Notes: generated by a model from the sequence alone, not told the origin. DNA of 64,000 nt from Pluralibacter sp. UBA7423 (GCA_002470465.1 DKMD01000022.1:85598-149597); one strand, 5' to 3'; shown: positions 22,176-31,996, counted from the first letter of the stretch. Numbers and translations: made by a program.

Positions 22176-22199
22176 CGCCGCCTCCGGGCGGCGTTTTTC
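22176..22199 (+). terminator. Hairpin between sdaC and sdaB
   Basis: CGCCGCC/GGCGGCG stem with loop TCCG, followed by TTTTTC (22194-22199). It has all the parts of an intrinsic terminator within the operon, so it probably lowers sdaB expression relative to sdaC. Confidence 0.75.
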
Positions 22200-22219
22200 T
22201 TTACAGCAATGGACGCATC

Positions 22220-23587
22220 ATGATCAGCGTATTCGATATTTTCAAAATCGGCATTGGTCCTTCCAGCTCGCACACCGTCGGGCCAATGAAAGCGGGCAAG
22301 CAATTCACGGATGACCTGATTGCACGCAATATTCTCACGGACGTTACCCGCGTGGTGGTGGATGTTTACGGCTCGCTTTCCCTGACCGGCAAGGGCCACC
22401 ATACCGATATCGCCATTATCATGGGCCTGGCAGGCAACCTGCCGGACACCGTCGATATCGACGCCATCCCGGCTTTCATCCAGGACGTGAACACGCACGG
22501 TCGCCTGCTGCTGGCGAACGGTGAACATGAAGTTGAGTTCCCGGTAGACCACTGCATGAACTTCCATGGCGACAACCTTTCCCTGCACGAAAATGGGATG
22601 CGTATCACGGCCCTGAGCGGCGACAAAGCCGTTTACAGCCAGACGTATTACTCCATTGGCGGTGGGTTTATCGTCGATGAAGCGCATTTTGGCCTGAGCA
22701 ACAGCGCCCCTGTGGAAGTGCCGTATCCGTATAAAAATGCGGCCGATCTTCAGCGCCACTGCCAGGAAAGCGGCCTCTCGCTCTCCGGACTGATGATGCA
22801 GAACGAGCTGGCGCTGCACAGCAAAGCAGAGCTGGAGCAGCACTTTGCTGCCGTGTGGGATGTGATGAAATCCGGCATTGAGCGCGGGATCACCACCGAA
22901 GGCGTGCTGCCGGGCAAACTGCGCGTACCGCGTCGTGCGGCTGCGCTGCGCCGTATGCTGGTCAGCCAGGACAAAACCACCAGCGATCCGATGGCAGTCG
23001 TGGACTGGATCAACATGTTTGCGCTGGCGGTGAATGAAGAGAACGCCGCCGGTGGCCGCGTAGTGACGGCTCCAACCAACGGCGCCTGCGGGATTGTGCC
23101 TGCTGTGCTGGCGTACTATGACAAGTTCATCCGCGAAGTGAACGCCAACTCGCTTGCCCGCTACATGCTGGCCGCCAGCGCCATTGGCTCGCTCTACAAG
23201 ATGAACGCCTCCATTTCCGGTGCGGAAGTGGGCTGTCAGGGCGAAGTCGGCGTGGCCTGTTCCATGGCGGCGGCGGGTCTGGCAGAACTGCTGGGCGGCA
23301 GCCCGATGCAGGTTTGCATCGCCGCAGAAATCGGCATGGAACATAACCTCGGCTTAACCTGCGACCCGGTTGCAGGCCAGGTTCAGGTGCCGTGCATTGA
23401 GCGTAACGCGATTGCGTCCGTCAAGGCCGTCAACGCTGCACGTATGGCGCTGCGCCGGACCAGCGAGCCGCGCGTTTGCCTCGATAAAGTCATCGAAACC
23501 ATGTATGAAACCGGGAAAGACATGAACGCCAAATACCGCGAAACCTCTCGCGGCGGCCTGGCGATGAAAATCGTTACCTGCGACTGA
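22220..23587 (+). CDS. sdaB: L-serine dehydratase 2
   Basis: 455 residues (E. coli SdaB 455). Iron-sulfur L-serine deaminase producing pyruvate and ammonia. N-terminal beta domain begins MISVFDIFKIGIGPSSSHTVGPM, which contributes to serine binding. The C-terminal alpha domain has cysteines in TNGACGIVPA, GAEVGCQGEVGVACSMA and GLTCDPVAGQVQVPCIERNA that coordinate the [4Fe-4S] cluster. Paired with sdaC; the intergenic hairpin suggests lower expression. Confidence 0.96.
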   Translation: MISVFDIFKIGIGPSSSHTVGPMKAGKQFTDDLIARNILTDVTRVVVDVYGSLSLTGKGHHTDIAIIMGLAGNLPDTVDIDAIPAFIQDVNTHGRLLLANGEHEVEFPVDHCMNFHGDNLSLHENGMRITALSGDKAVYSQTYYSIGGGFIVDEAHFGLSNSAPVEVPYPYKNAADLQRHCQESGLSLSGLMMQNELALHSKAELEQHFAAVWDVMKSGIERGITTEGVLPGKLRVPRRAAALRRMLVSQDKTTSDPMAVVDWINMFALAVNEENAAGGRVVTAPTNGACGIVPAVLAYYDKFIREVNANSLARYMLAASAIGSLYKMNASISGAEVGCQGEVGVACSMAAAGLAELLGGSPMQVCIAAEIGMEHNLGLTCDPVAGQVQVPCIERNAIASVKAVNAARMALRRTSEPRVCLDKVIETMYETGKDMNAKYRETSRGGLAMKIVTCD

Positions 23588-23597
23588 CCCTGCAACA

Positions 23598-23622
23598 GAC
23601 GCCTCGTTTTGCGAGGCGTCTT
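23598..23622 (+). terminator. sdaB terminator
   Basis: GACGCCTCG/CGAGGCGTC, a 9-bp perfect stem with loop TTTTG, then TTCC. The T tract is short. Confidence 0.65.
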
Positions 23623-23698
23623 CCTGATTTCACTCATCCATTCGCCTCACCTTCTTCCCGATGTTACCCTAAGCGCCTTGCTATTCGGGAGGGAACTC

Positions 23699-24454
23699 AT
23701 GGCCGTACATCTGCTTATTGTCGATGCGCTGAATCTGATTCGTCGCATTCATGCCGTTCAGGGCTCGCCCTGTGCCGACACCTGCCTGCATGCGCTGCAA
23801 CAGCTGATTATTCACAGCCAGCCGACGCACGCCGTGGCCGTGTTCGACGACGAAGCCCGCAACCAGGGCTGGCGACATCAGCGCCTGCCGGACTATAAGG
23901 CCGGGCGCTCACCGATGCCGGACGATCTGCATGCCGAAATGGATAACATCCGTCATGTCTTTGAACAGAATGGCGTATGCTGCTGGGGTTCAGCCGGAAA
24001 TGAAGCCGACGATCTCGCGGCCACGCTCGCGGTAAAAGTGGCAGAAGCCGGGCATCAGGCGACCATTGTTTCCACGGATAAAGGCTATTGCCAGCTGCTC
24101 TCCCCAACCATTCGCATCCGCGACTATTTCCAGAAGCGCTGGCTGGACGCGCCCTTCATCGCCCAGGAGTTTGGCGTCACGCCGCAGCAGCTGCCGGATT
24201 ATTGGGGACTGGCCGGAATAAGCAGTTCGAAAGTGCCGGGCGTGGCAGGCATCGGCCCCAAGAGCGCCACCGAGCTGCTGGCGCAGTTTCCCAACCTCGA
24301 AGCGATTTATCAGCATCTGGACGACGTGCCAGAGAAGTGGCGCAAAAAGCTCGCCGAGCATCAGGAGATGGCGTTTATCTGCCGGGAAGTGGCGACATTA
24401 CAGACGGATTTACAGCTGGACGGGAATCTGCAGCAGCTAAGACTGGTGAAGTAA
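23699..24454 (+). CDS. xni: Flap endonuclease Xni (ExoIX)
   Basis: 251 residues from the ATG at 23699, as in E. coli. FEN-family nuclease homologous to the 5' nuclease domain of DNA polymerase I. Visible: [64 protein letters not shown], and the helix-three-turn-helix [14 protein letters not shown]. The start is chosen because GGGAGGGAA is immediately upstream and homologues begin MAVHLL; the longer open frame from 23609 overlaps the sdaB terminator. In E. coli the fuc cluster separates xni from rlmM; here they are convergent neighbours. Confidence 0.95.
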   Translation: MAVHLLIVDALNLIRRIHAVQGSPCADTCLHALQQLIIHSQPTHAVAVFDDEARNQGWRHQRLPDYKAGRSPMPDDLHAEMDNIRHVFEQNGVCCWGSAGNEADDLAATLAVKVAEAGHQATIVSTDKGYCQLLSPTIRIRDYFQKRWLDAPFIAQEFGVTPQQLPDYWGLAGISSSKVPGVAGIGPKSATELLAQFPNLEAIYQHLDDVPEKWRKKLAEHQEMAFICREVATLQTDLQLDGNLQQLRLVK

Positions 24455-24615
24455 TTACCCCTCACCCCGGCCCTCTTCCCAGAGGGACGAGAGAGAAAAC
24501 CAAAACGTATTCGGTTGTCCCTTCTTCATGCGGAAATGCGGGGAAGAAAATCAAAATCCAGAACGGCTCGATCGGTTCCCTCTCCCTTTCAGGGAGAGGG
24601 TTAGGGTGAGGGTAA
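24455..24615. repeat. MITE-like repeat filling the xni-rlmM gap
   Basis: A 161-bp element with imperfect terminal inverted repeats. The left end reads TTACCCCTCACCCCGGCC then CTCTTCCC. The right end, read on the other strand, is TTACCCTCACCCTAACCC then TCTCCC. An inner hairpin CCCTCTCCC/GGGAGAGGG is at 24578-24600. It occupies all but a few bases between the two convergent stop codons. No reading frame for a transposase. The core motif is shared with hairpins at 9563-9583 and 57110-57138. Confidence 0.6.
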
Positions 24616-24618
24616 AAA

Positions 24619-25719
24619 TTACCGCTCGTCGCGACGACCACCGACCGCAGCCCACATGCGCCGCACGTGAACGGTCACTTCCTCACGATCGTGATAAAGC
24701 TGGCGAGCCTGAATCTGCGCCGCAATGCCGTGCTCATCCAGCTGTGCCTGAATGTAAGCCAGGTTCTGCGACACTTCCTCATAGCGTTTTTTCATCGGCA
24801 GCTTGAGGTTAAAGATGGTTTCGCGGCACCAGCCGTTGACCAGCCACTGCGCCATCAGCGCGGCAACCTTCGCCGGTTTCTCAACCATATCGCACACCAT
24901 CCAGGAGATGTTGCTGCGGTTTGGTCGATAGCGGAAACCGTCTTCGCGCAGCCAGGTCACCTGCCCGGTATCCATCAGGCTTTGCGCCATCGGGCCGTTA
25001 TCCACTGACGACACCCACATATTGCGCTTCACCAGCTGATAGGTCCAGCCGCCAGGACAGGCGCCCAGATCCACCGCATACATTCCATTTGCCAGGCGCT
25101 CATCCCACTCGTCGGCGGGAATAAATACGTGGAAAGCTTCTTCCAGCTTGAGCGTGGAGCGGCTTGGCGCATCGGATGGAAACTTCAGGCGCGGAATGCC
25201 CATATAGAAAGGCGAGTTGTTGGTCGTGAGCGAATAACCTACATAACAGCAGCCCGGCGCGATAAAGAACACGTGCACCACCGGGCGCTTCGGCGTTTCA
25301 TACGCGGCCAGCACTTTCGCTTCACGCAGCGCCGCACGGAGCGGCACGGTGAACTTGCGGCAAAACTTCATCAGCTCTTTACTTTCGTTGGTGTCTGCCA
25401 CTTCAACGCGTAAGTCACCGCCCTTTTCCACCACGCCCGTGAGCATGCCGACAACCGGCGTGATGCGATCTTCTGGCGGAAGATCGGTTAATAACTCGCA
25501 GGCCACAAACATCTGGCGGGCAAAAATCAGCGAGCTGAACGGCAGCTCTTTGATCAGCTTTTCCGCCTCACCTTCCTGATAACACTCAAAAATCACATAG
25601 CCCGAGTTATCTTTCACCCGGGCAAAACCATATACGCCAAGGCGGGACGCCTTGTCAGAAATCTCTGCTGCGCACTCTTTCTCAAAACCCTGACGGCTGT
25701 AGAGGACAACCTTATTCAT
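24619..25719 (-). CDS. rlmM: 23S rRNA 2'-O-ribose methyltransferase (Cm2498)
   Basis: 366 residues, same as E. coli RlmM. N-terminal THUMP-like domain, then a Rossmann methyltransferase domain with the SAM motif [16 protein letters not shown] near residue 217; KDKE-type catalytic residues are expected in LKLEEAF, VDNG and FNLKLPMKK. Its start codon lies within the 3' end of ygdD (8-bp overlap), so the two are co-translated. Confidence 0.96.
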   Translation of the reverse strand: MNKVVLYSRQGFEKECAAEISDKASRLGVYGFARVKDNSGYVIFECYQEGEAEKLIKELPFSSLIFARQMFVACELLTDLPPEDRITPVVGMLTGVVEKGGDLRVEVADTNESKELMKFCRKFTVPLRAALREAKVLAAYETPKRPVVHVFFIAPGCCYVGYSLTTNNSPFYMGIPRLKFPSDAPSRSTLKLEEAFHVFIPADEWDERLANGMYAVDLGACPGGWTYQLVKRNMWVSSVDNGPMAQSLMDTGQVTWLREDGFRYRPNRSNISWMVCDMVEKPAKVAALMAQWLVNGWCRETIFNLKLPMKKRYEEVSQNLAYIQAQLDEHGIAAQIQARQLYHDREEVTVHVRRMWAAVGGRRDER

Positions 25720-26107
25720 GCGCGATACCTTTACGCTTTAAACGAATAGCGCCAATCAGCATCAGCACCCAACCGGCGAGGAAGCTCACGCCGCCGACCG
25801 GGGTGACAAATGCCCAAAGGCGTAAATGCGACAGCGCCAGACAGTAGAGGCTGCCGCTGAATAATACGGTTCCCAGCGCCATAAATACGCTGCTCCAGTA
25901 GAACCAGATGCTGATGCGGCGCTGCATCGCCACCGCCAGACCGAAAATCGCCAGGGTGTGGAACGCCTGATATTCAAGGCCGGTCTGGATCCAGCCCATC
26001 TCCACCACGCCGAGCGATTTGCTTAATACATGTGCGCCGAACGCACCCAAGGCAACAAACACAAAGCCACTGATAGCGGCAAAAATCAGCATGAAGCGAC
26101 TGGTCAT
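25712..26107 (-). CDS. ygdD: DUF423 inner-membrane protein YgdD
   Basis: 131 residues, as in E. coli. Four predicted TM helices, the first at [23 protein letters not shown] and the last at [21 protein letters not shown]. Function unknown. It lies 19 bp downstream of gcvA and overlaps rlmM by 8 bp, forming a gcvA-ygdD-rlmM unit. Confidence 0.93.
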   Translation of the reverse strand: MTSRFMLIFAAISGFVFVALGAFGAHVLSKSLGVVEMGWIQTGLEYQAFHTLAIFGLAVAMQRRISIWFYWSSVFMALGTVLFSGSLYCLALSHLRLWAFVTPVGGVSFLAGWVLMLIGAIRLKRKGIAHE

Positions 26108-26126
26108 GTCATTTTCCTGAAGTCAT

Positions 26127-27044
26127 TTATTGTTCGTAACGGAAACGAAATTTTTCTTGCTCGCTTGCCGCTTTCGCCAGGATCCACTGCCGGAAAGCAG
26201 CTATTTTACCCAGTTCCGCCTGGCTGTCATGGCAAACGAGGTAAAACGCGTTCTTGCTGACCAGAACATCATTAAACGGGCAAACCAACCGGCCTGCCTC
26301 AATTTCGGACTGCGCCATCACGTTATTGGCCAGTGCGATCCCTTGTCCATGGATAGCCGCCTGCAGCACCATCGCGCTGTGGCTGAAAATCGGTCCCTGT
26401 TGAACGTTGATATGGTTTAAGCCCAACTGGCGAATATAGGTTTGCCAGTCGCGGCGGGAAGCATCGTGTAACAGCGTATGTTGCGCCAGATCTGCGGGCG
26501 TTTTCAATGCCTTCTCGCCAGTGAGCAGCAACGGCGAGCAAATGGGCAACAGATATTCCGCATAAAGCTTTTCGACGCGCAGCCCCGGCCAGTTACCGCG
26601 ACCATAGAAAATCGCCACGTCGACGTCGTCCGCAAGCTTATCCTCCTGGCGATCTACCGCCTGGATTCTGACGTCAATTCCCGGATAAGCTGAGTTAAAG
26701 CTTGCAAGGCGCGGCACCAGCCACTGAATGGCAAAACTCGGCAGCATGCTGACCGTCAACGCCCCTTTGGCGCTGCGGGCCTGAAGTTTACGCGTTGCTT
26801 CGGTTAATTGCGAAAAGATCTCTTTGATATCGAGAAAATAGCTCTGACCTTCTTCCGTCAGCAGCAGGGAACGATTGCGGCGTCGAAAGAGCTTTAAGCC
26901 CAGGAAATCCTCGAGTGACTTGATCTGATGGCTCACCGCGGCCTGGGTAACGAAGAGCTCGTCTGCGGCGCGAGTGAAGCTGAGATGACGGGCGGCGGCA
27001 TCAAATACACGTAATGCATTCAGAGGAGGTAAACGCTTCGACAT
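26127..27044 (-). CDS. gcvA: LysR-type regulator of glycine cleavage GcvA
   Basis: 305 residues (E. coli 305). The N-terminal winged helix-turn-helix contains LSFTRAADELFVTQAAVSHQIKSLE (about 20-44), followed by the periplasmic-binding-like effector domain (TVSMLPSFAIQWLVPRL onwards). It activates or represses gcvTHP with GcvR and activates the divergent sRNA gene gcvB, whose start lies 130 bp away. The gap contains an ATTAG/CTATTAG-type GcvA recognition motif around 27101-27107. Confidence 0.96.
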   Translation of the reverse strand: MSKRLPPLNALRVFDAAARHLSFTRAADELFVTQAAVSHQIKSLEDFLGLKLFRRRNRSLLLTEEGQSYFLDIKEIFSQLTEATRKLQARSAKGALTVSMLPSFAIQWLVPRLASFNSAYPGIDVRIQAVDRQEDKLADDVDVAIFYGRGNWPGLRVEKLYAEYLLPICSPLLLTGEKALKTPADLAQHTLLHDASRRDWQTYIRQLGLNHINVQQGPIFSHSAMVLQAAIHGQGIALANNVMAQSEIEAGRLVCPFNDVLVSKNAFYLVCHDSQAELGKIAAFRQWILAKAASEQEKFRFRYEQ

Positions 27045-27138
27045 GGTTGTTTTGGCTTAGATGTTAACTGAATTTAACAATTAGATTACATCACGTAACC
27101 TATTAGTTTTTTTTATCTGAGCCATTATAATTTGTCCG

Positions 27139-27167
27139 TTGAGGTTCTACCAGCAAATACCTATAGT
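27139..27167 (+). promoter_or_regulatory. gcvB promoter
   Basis: TTGAGG (27139-27144) and TATAGT (27162-27167) with a 17-bp spacer, 7 bp before the gcvB start at 27174. Confidence 0.75.
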
Positions 27168-27173
27168 GGCGGC

Positions 27174-27380
27174 ACTTCCTGAGCCGGAACGAAGAGCTTT
27201 TTTCGGAATGCGTGTTCTGATGGGCTTTTGGCTTACGGTTGTGATGTTGTGTTGTTGTGTTTGCAATTGGTCTGGAATTCAGACCTCGGTAGCAAGACTA
27301 CCCCCTTTTCACTTCCTGTACATTTACCCTGTCTGTCCATAGTGATTAATGTAGCACCGCCAAATTGCGGTGCTTTTTTT
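27174..27380 (+). ncRNA. gcvB: GcvB small regulatory RNA
   Basis: 207 nt (E. coli about 206), divergent from gcvA. It begins ACTTCCTGAGCCGGAACG. The G/U-rich target-pairing region R1 (TTGTGATGTTGTGTTGTTG and onward, about 27239-27270) is intact, as is the second seed (ACTTCCTGTACATTTACCC, 27331-27349). It ends with terminator GCACCGC/GCGGTGC (27354-27373) and a T8 tract. An Hfq-dependent repressor of many amino-acid and peptide transporter mRNAs (oppA, dppA and others). Confidence 0.97.
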
Positions 27381-27397
27381 TGCTTTCAATTCAATCG

Positions 27398-27625
27398 TTA
27401 CTGATCCATTTCGACCATTTCTTTCACGTCAGTACGGTTGATTTGCTGCTTGTTACCGTTGGCATCTTTGTACGAAATCATGCCGGTATCATTATCGGTC
27501 TGCGGTTTCCCGTCGGCGATAATTGTTCGCCCGTCATTGGTGTGCATCACGTAGTTAGGGCCAGAACAAGCGCTCAGAGCAAAAGTCATCATACAGGCAG
27601 AAATCAGTGCGGCAGTCTTTTTCAT
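27398..27625 (-). CDS. ygdI: Small lipoprotein YgdI (DUF903)
   Basis: 75 residues from MKKTAA. A lipoprotein signal with lipobox LSAC (Cys about 20) leads into the short SH3-like DUF903 domain NYVMHTNDGRTI...GMISYKDANGNKQQINRTDV. Function unknown. The ATG at 27625 is chosen for AAAGGAG 7 nt upstream and for the length of homologues. It is convergent with gcvB. A paralogue, ygdR, lies at 55630-55848. Confidence 0.93.
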   Translation of the reverse strand: MKKTAALISACMMTFALSACSGPNYVMHTNDGRTIIADGKPQTDNDTGMISYKDANGNKQQINRTDVKEMVEMDQ

Positions 27626-27816
27626 ATTCTTCTCCTTTAGCAATTAATGCTGGATATCGAGCTACAATTAACAAGCAAAAATAGTCTCCTGACTTATTTC
27701 AGCATAACGCACTGCCACAAAGCTGCCACTATTCCTGGACAATTCCGAGGGACAAGCCGCGTCTTGCCCTGCTGCCCGTTTTGCGCGACGATCGCCACAC
27801 TGGAATGAGGAAAATC

Positions 27817-29022
27817 ATGCACACATTCAACCCGGCGCATTTTCGCGCCCAGTTTCCGGCCCTCAGCGATGCCGGAGTCTATCTTGATAGCGCCGCCACT
27901 GCGCTGAAGCCGCAGGCTGTTATCGATGCGACCACACAGTTTTACAGCCTGAGCGCAGGTAACGTGCACCGTAGCCAGTTTGTGGAGGCGCAAAAGCTCA
28001 CCGCCCGGTATGAAGCCGCTCGCGAACAGGTCGCCGCGCTTATCAATGCGCCGGACGGTAAAAACATCGTCTGGACCCGCGGAACTACGGAAGCCATCAA
28101 TATGGTGGCCCAAAGCTATGCCCGACCACGCTTGCAGGCCGGAGACGAAATCATCGTCAGCGTAGCGGAACACCACGCTAACCTCGTGCCGTGGCTGATG
28201 GTTGCAGAGCAAACCGGCGCGAAGATCGTTCAGCTCCCGCTGCGGGCAGATCGTATTCCGGACGTTGAGCAACTTTCCTCACTAATCACCCCCCGAAGCC
28301 GCATCCTGGCGCTGGGGCAAATGTCCAACGTGACCGGCGGCTGTCCGGATCTGGCTCGCGCCATCCGGTTGGCGCACGCTGCCGATATGGTCGTGATGGT
28401 CGACGGAGCACAAGGTGTAGTGCATTTCCCGGCGGACGTGCAGGCGCTGGATATCGACTTCTATGCCTTCTCCGCCCACAAGCTGTATGGCCCGACGGGC
28501 ATCGGCGTGCTTTATGGCAAAGCGGAATTGCTCGAGGGCATGTCACCGTGGCTTGGCGGAGGCAAGATGATTACCGAAGTGACCTTCGACGGCTTTAAAA
28601 CCCAGCCGGTGCCGTATCGTCTGGAAGCCGGCACGCCGAACGTTGCGGGCGTGATTGGCCTCAGCGCGGCGCTGGAATGGCTGAATAACGTGGATGTGGT
28701 GCAGGCAGAAACCTGGAGCCGAGGCCTGGCCACGCTTGCGGAAGATGAGCTGTCTCGTCGCCCGGGTTTTCGCTCGTTCCGCTGTCAGGACTCGAGTCTG
28801 CTGGCCTTTGATTTCGCCGGGGTACACCACAGCGATATGGTCACGCTGTTGGCTGAATATGGCATCGCGCTGCGGGCCGGACAGCACTGCGCCCAGCCGC
28901 TGCTGGCGGCACTTGGCGTCAGCGGAACTTTGCGCGCCTCTTTCGCCCCTTATAACACTCAGGAAGATGTCCACGCTCTGGTGCACGCCGTGGATCGGGC
29001 CCTCGAATTACTGGTGGATTAA
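27817..29022 (+). CDS. csdA: Cysteine desulfurase CsdA
   Basis: 401 residues from the ATG at 27817, matching E. coli. PLP-dependent class V aminotransferase fold that removes sulfur from cysteine (and cysteine sulfinate). PLP lysine in SAHKLYGPTGIG near residue 222; persulfide cysteine in RAGQHCAQPL near 358; PLP contacts in RGTTEAINMVA and VAEHHANLVPW. GAGG lies 6 nt before the start. csdE begins immediately after the stop, and TcdA, to which sulfur or electrons may be passed, is encoded next to it on the opposite strand. Confidence 0.96.
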   Translation: MHTFNPAHFRAQFPALSDAGVYLDSAATALKPQAVIDATTQFYSLSAGNVHRSQFVEAQKLTARYEAAREQVAALINAPDGKNIVWTRGTTEAINMVAQSYARPRLQAGDEIIVSVAEHHANLVPWLMVAEQTGAKIVQLPLRADRIPDVEQLSSLITPRSRILALGQMSNVTGGCPDLARAIRLAHAADMVVMVDGAQGVVHFPADVQALDIDFYAFSAHKLYGPTGIGVLYGKAELLEGMSPWLGGGKMITEVTFDGFKTQPVPYRLEAGTPNVAGVIGLSAALEWLNNVDVVQAETWSRGLATLAEDELSRRPGFRSFRCQDSSLLAFDFAGVHHSDMVTLLAEYGIALRAGQHCAQPLLAALGVSGTLRASFAPYNTQEDVHALVHAVDRALELLVD

Positions 29023-29466
29023 ATGACAAGCCCAGCACTCGCCGGACACCCGTTCGGCACAACCGTCTCTGAAGCATCGCTACGCGAGCTTTTTGGCCCG
29101 CTGACGCAGTGGGAAGACAAATACCGTCAGCTGATCCTGCTGGGGAAACAGCTTCCCGCGCTTGCGGAGGATTTTAAAGCTCAGGCTCAGGAAATTGCCG
29201 GGTGTGAAAACCGCGTCTGGCTTGGTTTTACCCGTTTGCCGCAGGGCAAATTGCACTTTTACGGCGACAGTGAAGGCAGGATCGTTCGTGGTTTACTGGC
29301 CGTGCTGCTGACGACCATTGAAGGGAAAACGGCGGATCAGCTGAAAGCCAGCGATCCGCTTGATTTCTTTGATGAGCTTGGTCTGCGTGCCCAGCTCAGC
29401 GCGTCCCGTAGCCAGGGGCTGAACGCGCTGCGGGATGCCGTGTTAAGCGCCGCTCGCGAGGTTTAA
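29023..29466 (+). CDS. csdE: Sulfur acceptor protein CsdE
   Basis: 147 residues, a SufE-family protein accepting persulfide from CsdA. Acceptor cysteine in [13 protein letters not shown] near residue 61. The ATG abuts the csdA stop (TAAATG), indicating translational coupling. The 3' end overlaps the convergent tcdA by 4 bp. Confidence 0.96.
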   Translation: MTSPALAGHPFGTTVSEASLRELFGPLTQWEDKYRQLILLGKQLPALAEDFKAQAQEIAGCENRVWLGFTRLPQGKLHFYGDSEGRIVRGLLAVLLTTIEGKTADQLKASDPLDFFDELGLRAQLSASRSQGLNALRDAVLSAAREV

Positions 29467-30269
29467 GCCTGACGTTCGGCTTTCGCCAGCATCTTCTTCA
29501 GCGCATGAGACACAGCGATAAAACCAAAGGTCGCGGTTACCATTGTTGCCGCGCCAAAACCGGAAGCACAATCCATGCGCTTCGGCCCTTCGGCGGTGCT
29601 TTTCATCGCACACACTGAGCCATCCGATTGCGGATACACCAGCGCTTCAGTCGAGAACACGCAGTCCACGCCGAGCTTACCTTTGCCGTTCTTCACCACG
29701 CCGAAATCGCTTTTCAGCCGTTCGCGCAGCTTTGCCGCCAGCGGATCCTGGATCGTTTTCGCCAGATCCGCGACCTGGATTTGTGTCGGATCGATCTGAC
29801 CACCCGCACCGCCCGTAGTGACCAATGGCACCTTGTAGCGACGGCAGAAGGAGATCAGCGCTGCTTTAGGGCGCACGCTGTCGATGGCGTCAATCACGTA
29901 GCTGAAGCCGGCCCCCATATATTCCGCGACGTTGGCCGGGGTGACGAAATCATCCACTACCGTGACGCGGCATTCCGGGTTGATCTGACGAATGCGCTCC
30001 GCCATCACCTCAGCTTTGGCAAGCCCGACGTTACCCCCGAGCGCATGAATTTGCCGGTTGGTGTTGGTGACGCAGACATCGTCCATATCAATCAACGTGA
30101 TGGCGCCAATGCCGGTGCGGGCCAGCGCTTCCGCCGCCCAGGAACCGACGCCACCGATCCCGACCACGCACACGTGCGCATCGGCAAACACCTGCAAAGC
30201 TTTTTCACCGTATAAACGGGCCGTGCCGCCAAAACGCTGACGCCAGGCATCGCTAAGAACAACTGACAT
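29463..30269 (-). CDS. tcdA: tRNA threonylcarbamoyladenosine dehydratase TcdA
   Basis: 268 residues as in E. coli TcdA (CsdL/YgdL). E1-like ATP-dependent enzyme that cyclises t6A37 to ct6A37 in tRNAs. Nucleotide-binding [15 protein letters not shown] at about residues 36-50, then [13 protein letters not shown], and the region [15 protein letters not shown]. The C-terminal [14 protein letters not shown] is typical. Adjacent to and convergent with csdE, as conserved across enterobacteria. Confidence 0.96.
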   Translation of the reverse strand: MSVVLSDAWRQRFGGTARLYGEKALQVFADAHVCVVGIGGVGSWAAEALARTGIGAITLIDMDDVCVTNTNRQIHALGGNVGLAKAEVMAERIRQINPECRVTVVDDFVTPANVAEYMGAGFSYVIDAIDSVRPKAALISFCRRYKVPLVTTGGAGGQIDPTQIQVADLAKTIQDPLAAKLRERLKSDFGVVKNGKGKLGVDCVFSTEALVYPQSDGSVCAMKSTAEGPKRMDCASGFGAATMVTATFGFIAVSHALKKMLAKAERQA

Positions 30270-30288
30270 AAAACCTCAAACGACTTTA

Positions 30289-31383
30289 TTAACCGCTAAA
30301 TACGTAACCGTTGCCGGTATTGCGTAACACCCACACGCGCCCGTAATGGTTGTACCATCCGGCGCGATGACCCGCGTCAGGGCCAATGCCCTGATAAATA
30401 TCGAAGTGCTGGCCTTTGATCGCCCCGCCAACGTCCAGCGCAACCATCAAACGCAGCTCATACTGACCGTTGAATTTACCGTTGTTGTCCAGCTGCGGGA
30501 CTTCTGCCAGCAGCGTGGTACCCGGTGGGATAATGCTCTTGTCAGAGGCAACCGACGCGCGACCAATCAGCGGCACCGCGCTCGCCCCTTTCACCGGCGC
30601 GAAAGATTGTGGCTTAAAGAAGACGAACGACTGGTTCTCCTCAAGCAAGGCACGTACCTCTGCTTCGCTATGGGTTTCACCCCAGTGGCGAATGACCTGC
30701 ATCGACATATCTTCTTTCTTATATTCCCCGCGATCGACCAGCACCTTGCCGATGCTGCGGTACGGCCAGCCATTTTTCCCGGCGTAGCTGAAGAAGTTCA
30801 GCGGCGTGCCGTCGCCAAAATCGATATAGCCGCTGCCCTGCACGTCCATGATGAAGTTATCCATCAGAGAGTTGCTGTAAGCCAGAATGTAGTTGTCGCT
30901 CAGCGCCCCGGCATAAATCTCCGCACGGGAAGGCAGACGGCCGCGCTTAGGTGGCATACGGTAGATTGGGTACTGAAATGCACCCTGACGTGTATGACGT
31001 GCTTCAATCACCGGCGTGTAATAGCCCGTGAATTGCACGTTGCCGTAGTTATCTGCCCCCTGCATCTGCCACGCATCAAGCCCGTACTGCTTTAAGGTGC
31101 GGGTATCTCCTCCGGACTGCAGCCACTGCTGAACGGCGGCAAAGACGTTGCTCTGATTGCCATACAGGCGCGGGGAGGCATTGCGAATTTCATTCACCTG
31201 CTGAGCGAAGTCACCGGCGTTAATCGGCGCGCCCACGGCGTCCGGCTGGTTCACCAGAGAAAAAGGCTGGCTGAACTTTCCGTCATTATATTGCTGACCG
31301 CGATCGGTCGGTTTGGAGGAACAGGCGGCGAGCAGCGTCATCAGCGCGCCTGTTGCCAGAATTTTAGCCCAACGTCCTTTCAT
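30289..31383 (-). CDS. mltA: Membrane-bound lytic murein transglycosylase A
   Basis: 364 residues (E. coli 365). Outer-membrane lipoprotein; signal peptide with lipobox LLAACSS (Cys about 20). It cleaves peptidoglycan with formation of 1,6-anhydromuramic acid. MltA domain with FTGYYTPVIEARHTRQGAFQYPIYRMP, and the C-terminal 3D domain with the catalytic Asp in LMVALDVGGAIKGQHFDIYQGIG. Confidence 0.96.
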   Translation of the reverse strand: MKGRWAKILATGALMTLLAACSSKPTDRGQQYNDGKFSQPFSLVNQPDAVGAPINAGDFAQQVNEIRNASPRLYGNQSNVFAAVQQWLQSGGDTRTLKQYGLDAWQMQGADNYGNVQFTGYYTPVIEARHTRQGAFQYPIYRMPPKRGRLPSRAEIYAGALSDNYILAYSNSLMDNFIMDVQGSGYIDFGDGTPLNFFSYAGKNGWPYRSIGKVLVDRGEYKKEDMSMQVIRHWGETHSEAEVRALLEENQSFVFFKPQSFAPVKGASAVPLIGRASVASDKSIIPPGTTLLAEVPQLDNNGKFNGQYELRLMVALDVGGAIKGQHFDIYQGIGPDAGHRAGWYNHYGRVWVLRNTGNGYVFSG

Positions 31384-31540
31384 GGTATCTCGTCTTCTTT
31401 CTTATGCCGAATGCGGGATGAAGATAACAAACCGCCAGGGGTATTGAAATGTGATAACGTGCCACAGGCCCTATTTTGCGCAAAAAATCACCTATGCGTT
31501 TTGTTTTTACCCACTCTTTGATATTTATGCTAAAAAGGGG

Positions 31541-31568
31541 TTGCATCAAATCCAGACCCGCGTATAGT
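31541..31568 (+). promoter_or_regulatory. Promoter of the initiator tRNA operon
   Basis: TTGCAT (31541-31546) and TATAGT (31563-31568) with a 16-bp spacer, followed by the GC-rich discriminator GCGCATCC typical of stringently controlled stable-RNA promoters. The first tRNA begins 13 bp later. Confidence 0.75.
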
Positions 31569-31581
31569 GCGCATCCACGGA

Positions 31582-31658
<77 letters not shown>

Positions 31659-31708
31659 ATTAAAATATGAAGTAAAAGGTTTACCTGATGGAAGGGTAAA
31701 CAGACGGA

Positions 31709-31785
<77 letters not shown>

Positions 31786-31832
31786 ATAAAATATGAAGTA
31801 TCAAGTTTATCTTATAGAGATAAGCGCTCAGG

Positions 31833-31909
<77 letters not shown>

Positions 31910-31925
31910 CTTCATAAAACACTAA

Positions 31926-31947
31926 GCACCTTAACGGGTGTTTTTTT
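31926..31947 (+). terminator. Terminator of the initiator tRNA operon
   Basis: CACC/GGTG short stem with loop TTAACG followed by T7 (31941-31947), 17 bp past the third tRNA. The stem is weak but the T tract is good. Confidence 0.6.
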
Positions 31948-31971
31948 GTATCTGAAATCTGTAATCCAGCC

Positions 31972-31996
31972 AAAAAAATGACGCTTTTCAGCGCCA
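31972..31996 (-). terminator. amiC terminator
   Basis: On the minus strand TGGCGCT and AGCGTCA pair (one G-U) around GAAA, followed by T7. It lies 20 bp past the amiC stop. Confidence 0.75.

Noticed and set aside
20828..23344. 838-codon minus-strand open frame opposite sdaC and sdaB
   Set aside because: It runs antisense through two well-supported genes, is His-, Gln- and Asp-rich as expected from the reverse complement of GC-rich codons, and resembles no protein I know. A shadow frame despite its length.
27139..27342. 67-codon frame covering gcvB
   Set aside because: It overlaps the gcvB promoter and RNA almost exactly; the sequence conservation is that of the sRNA.
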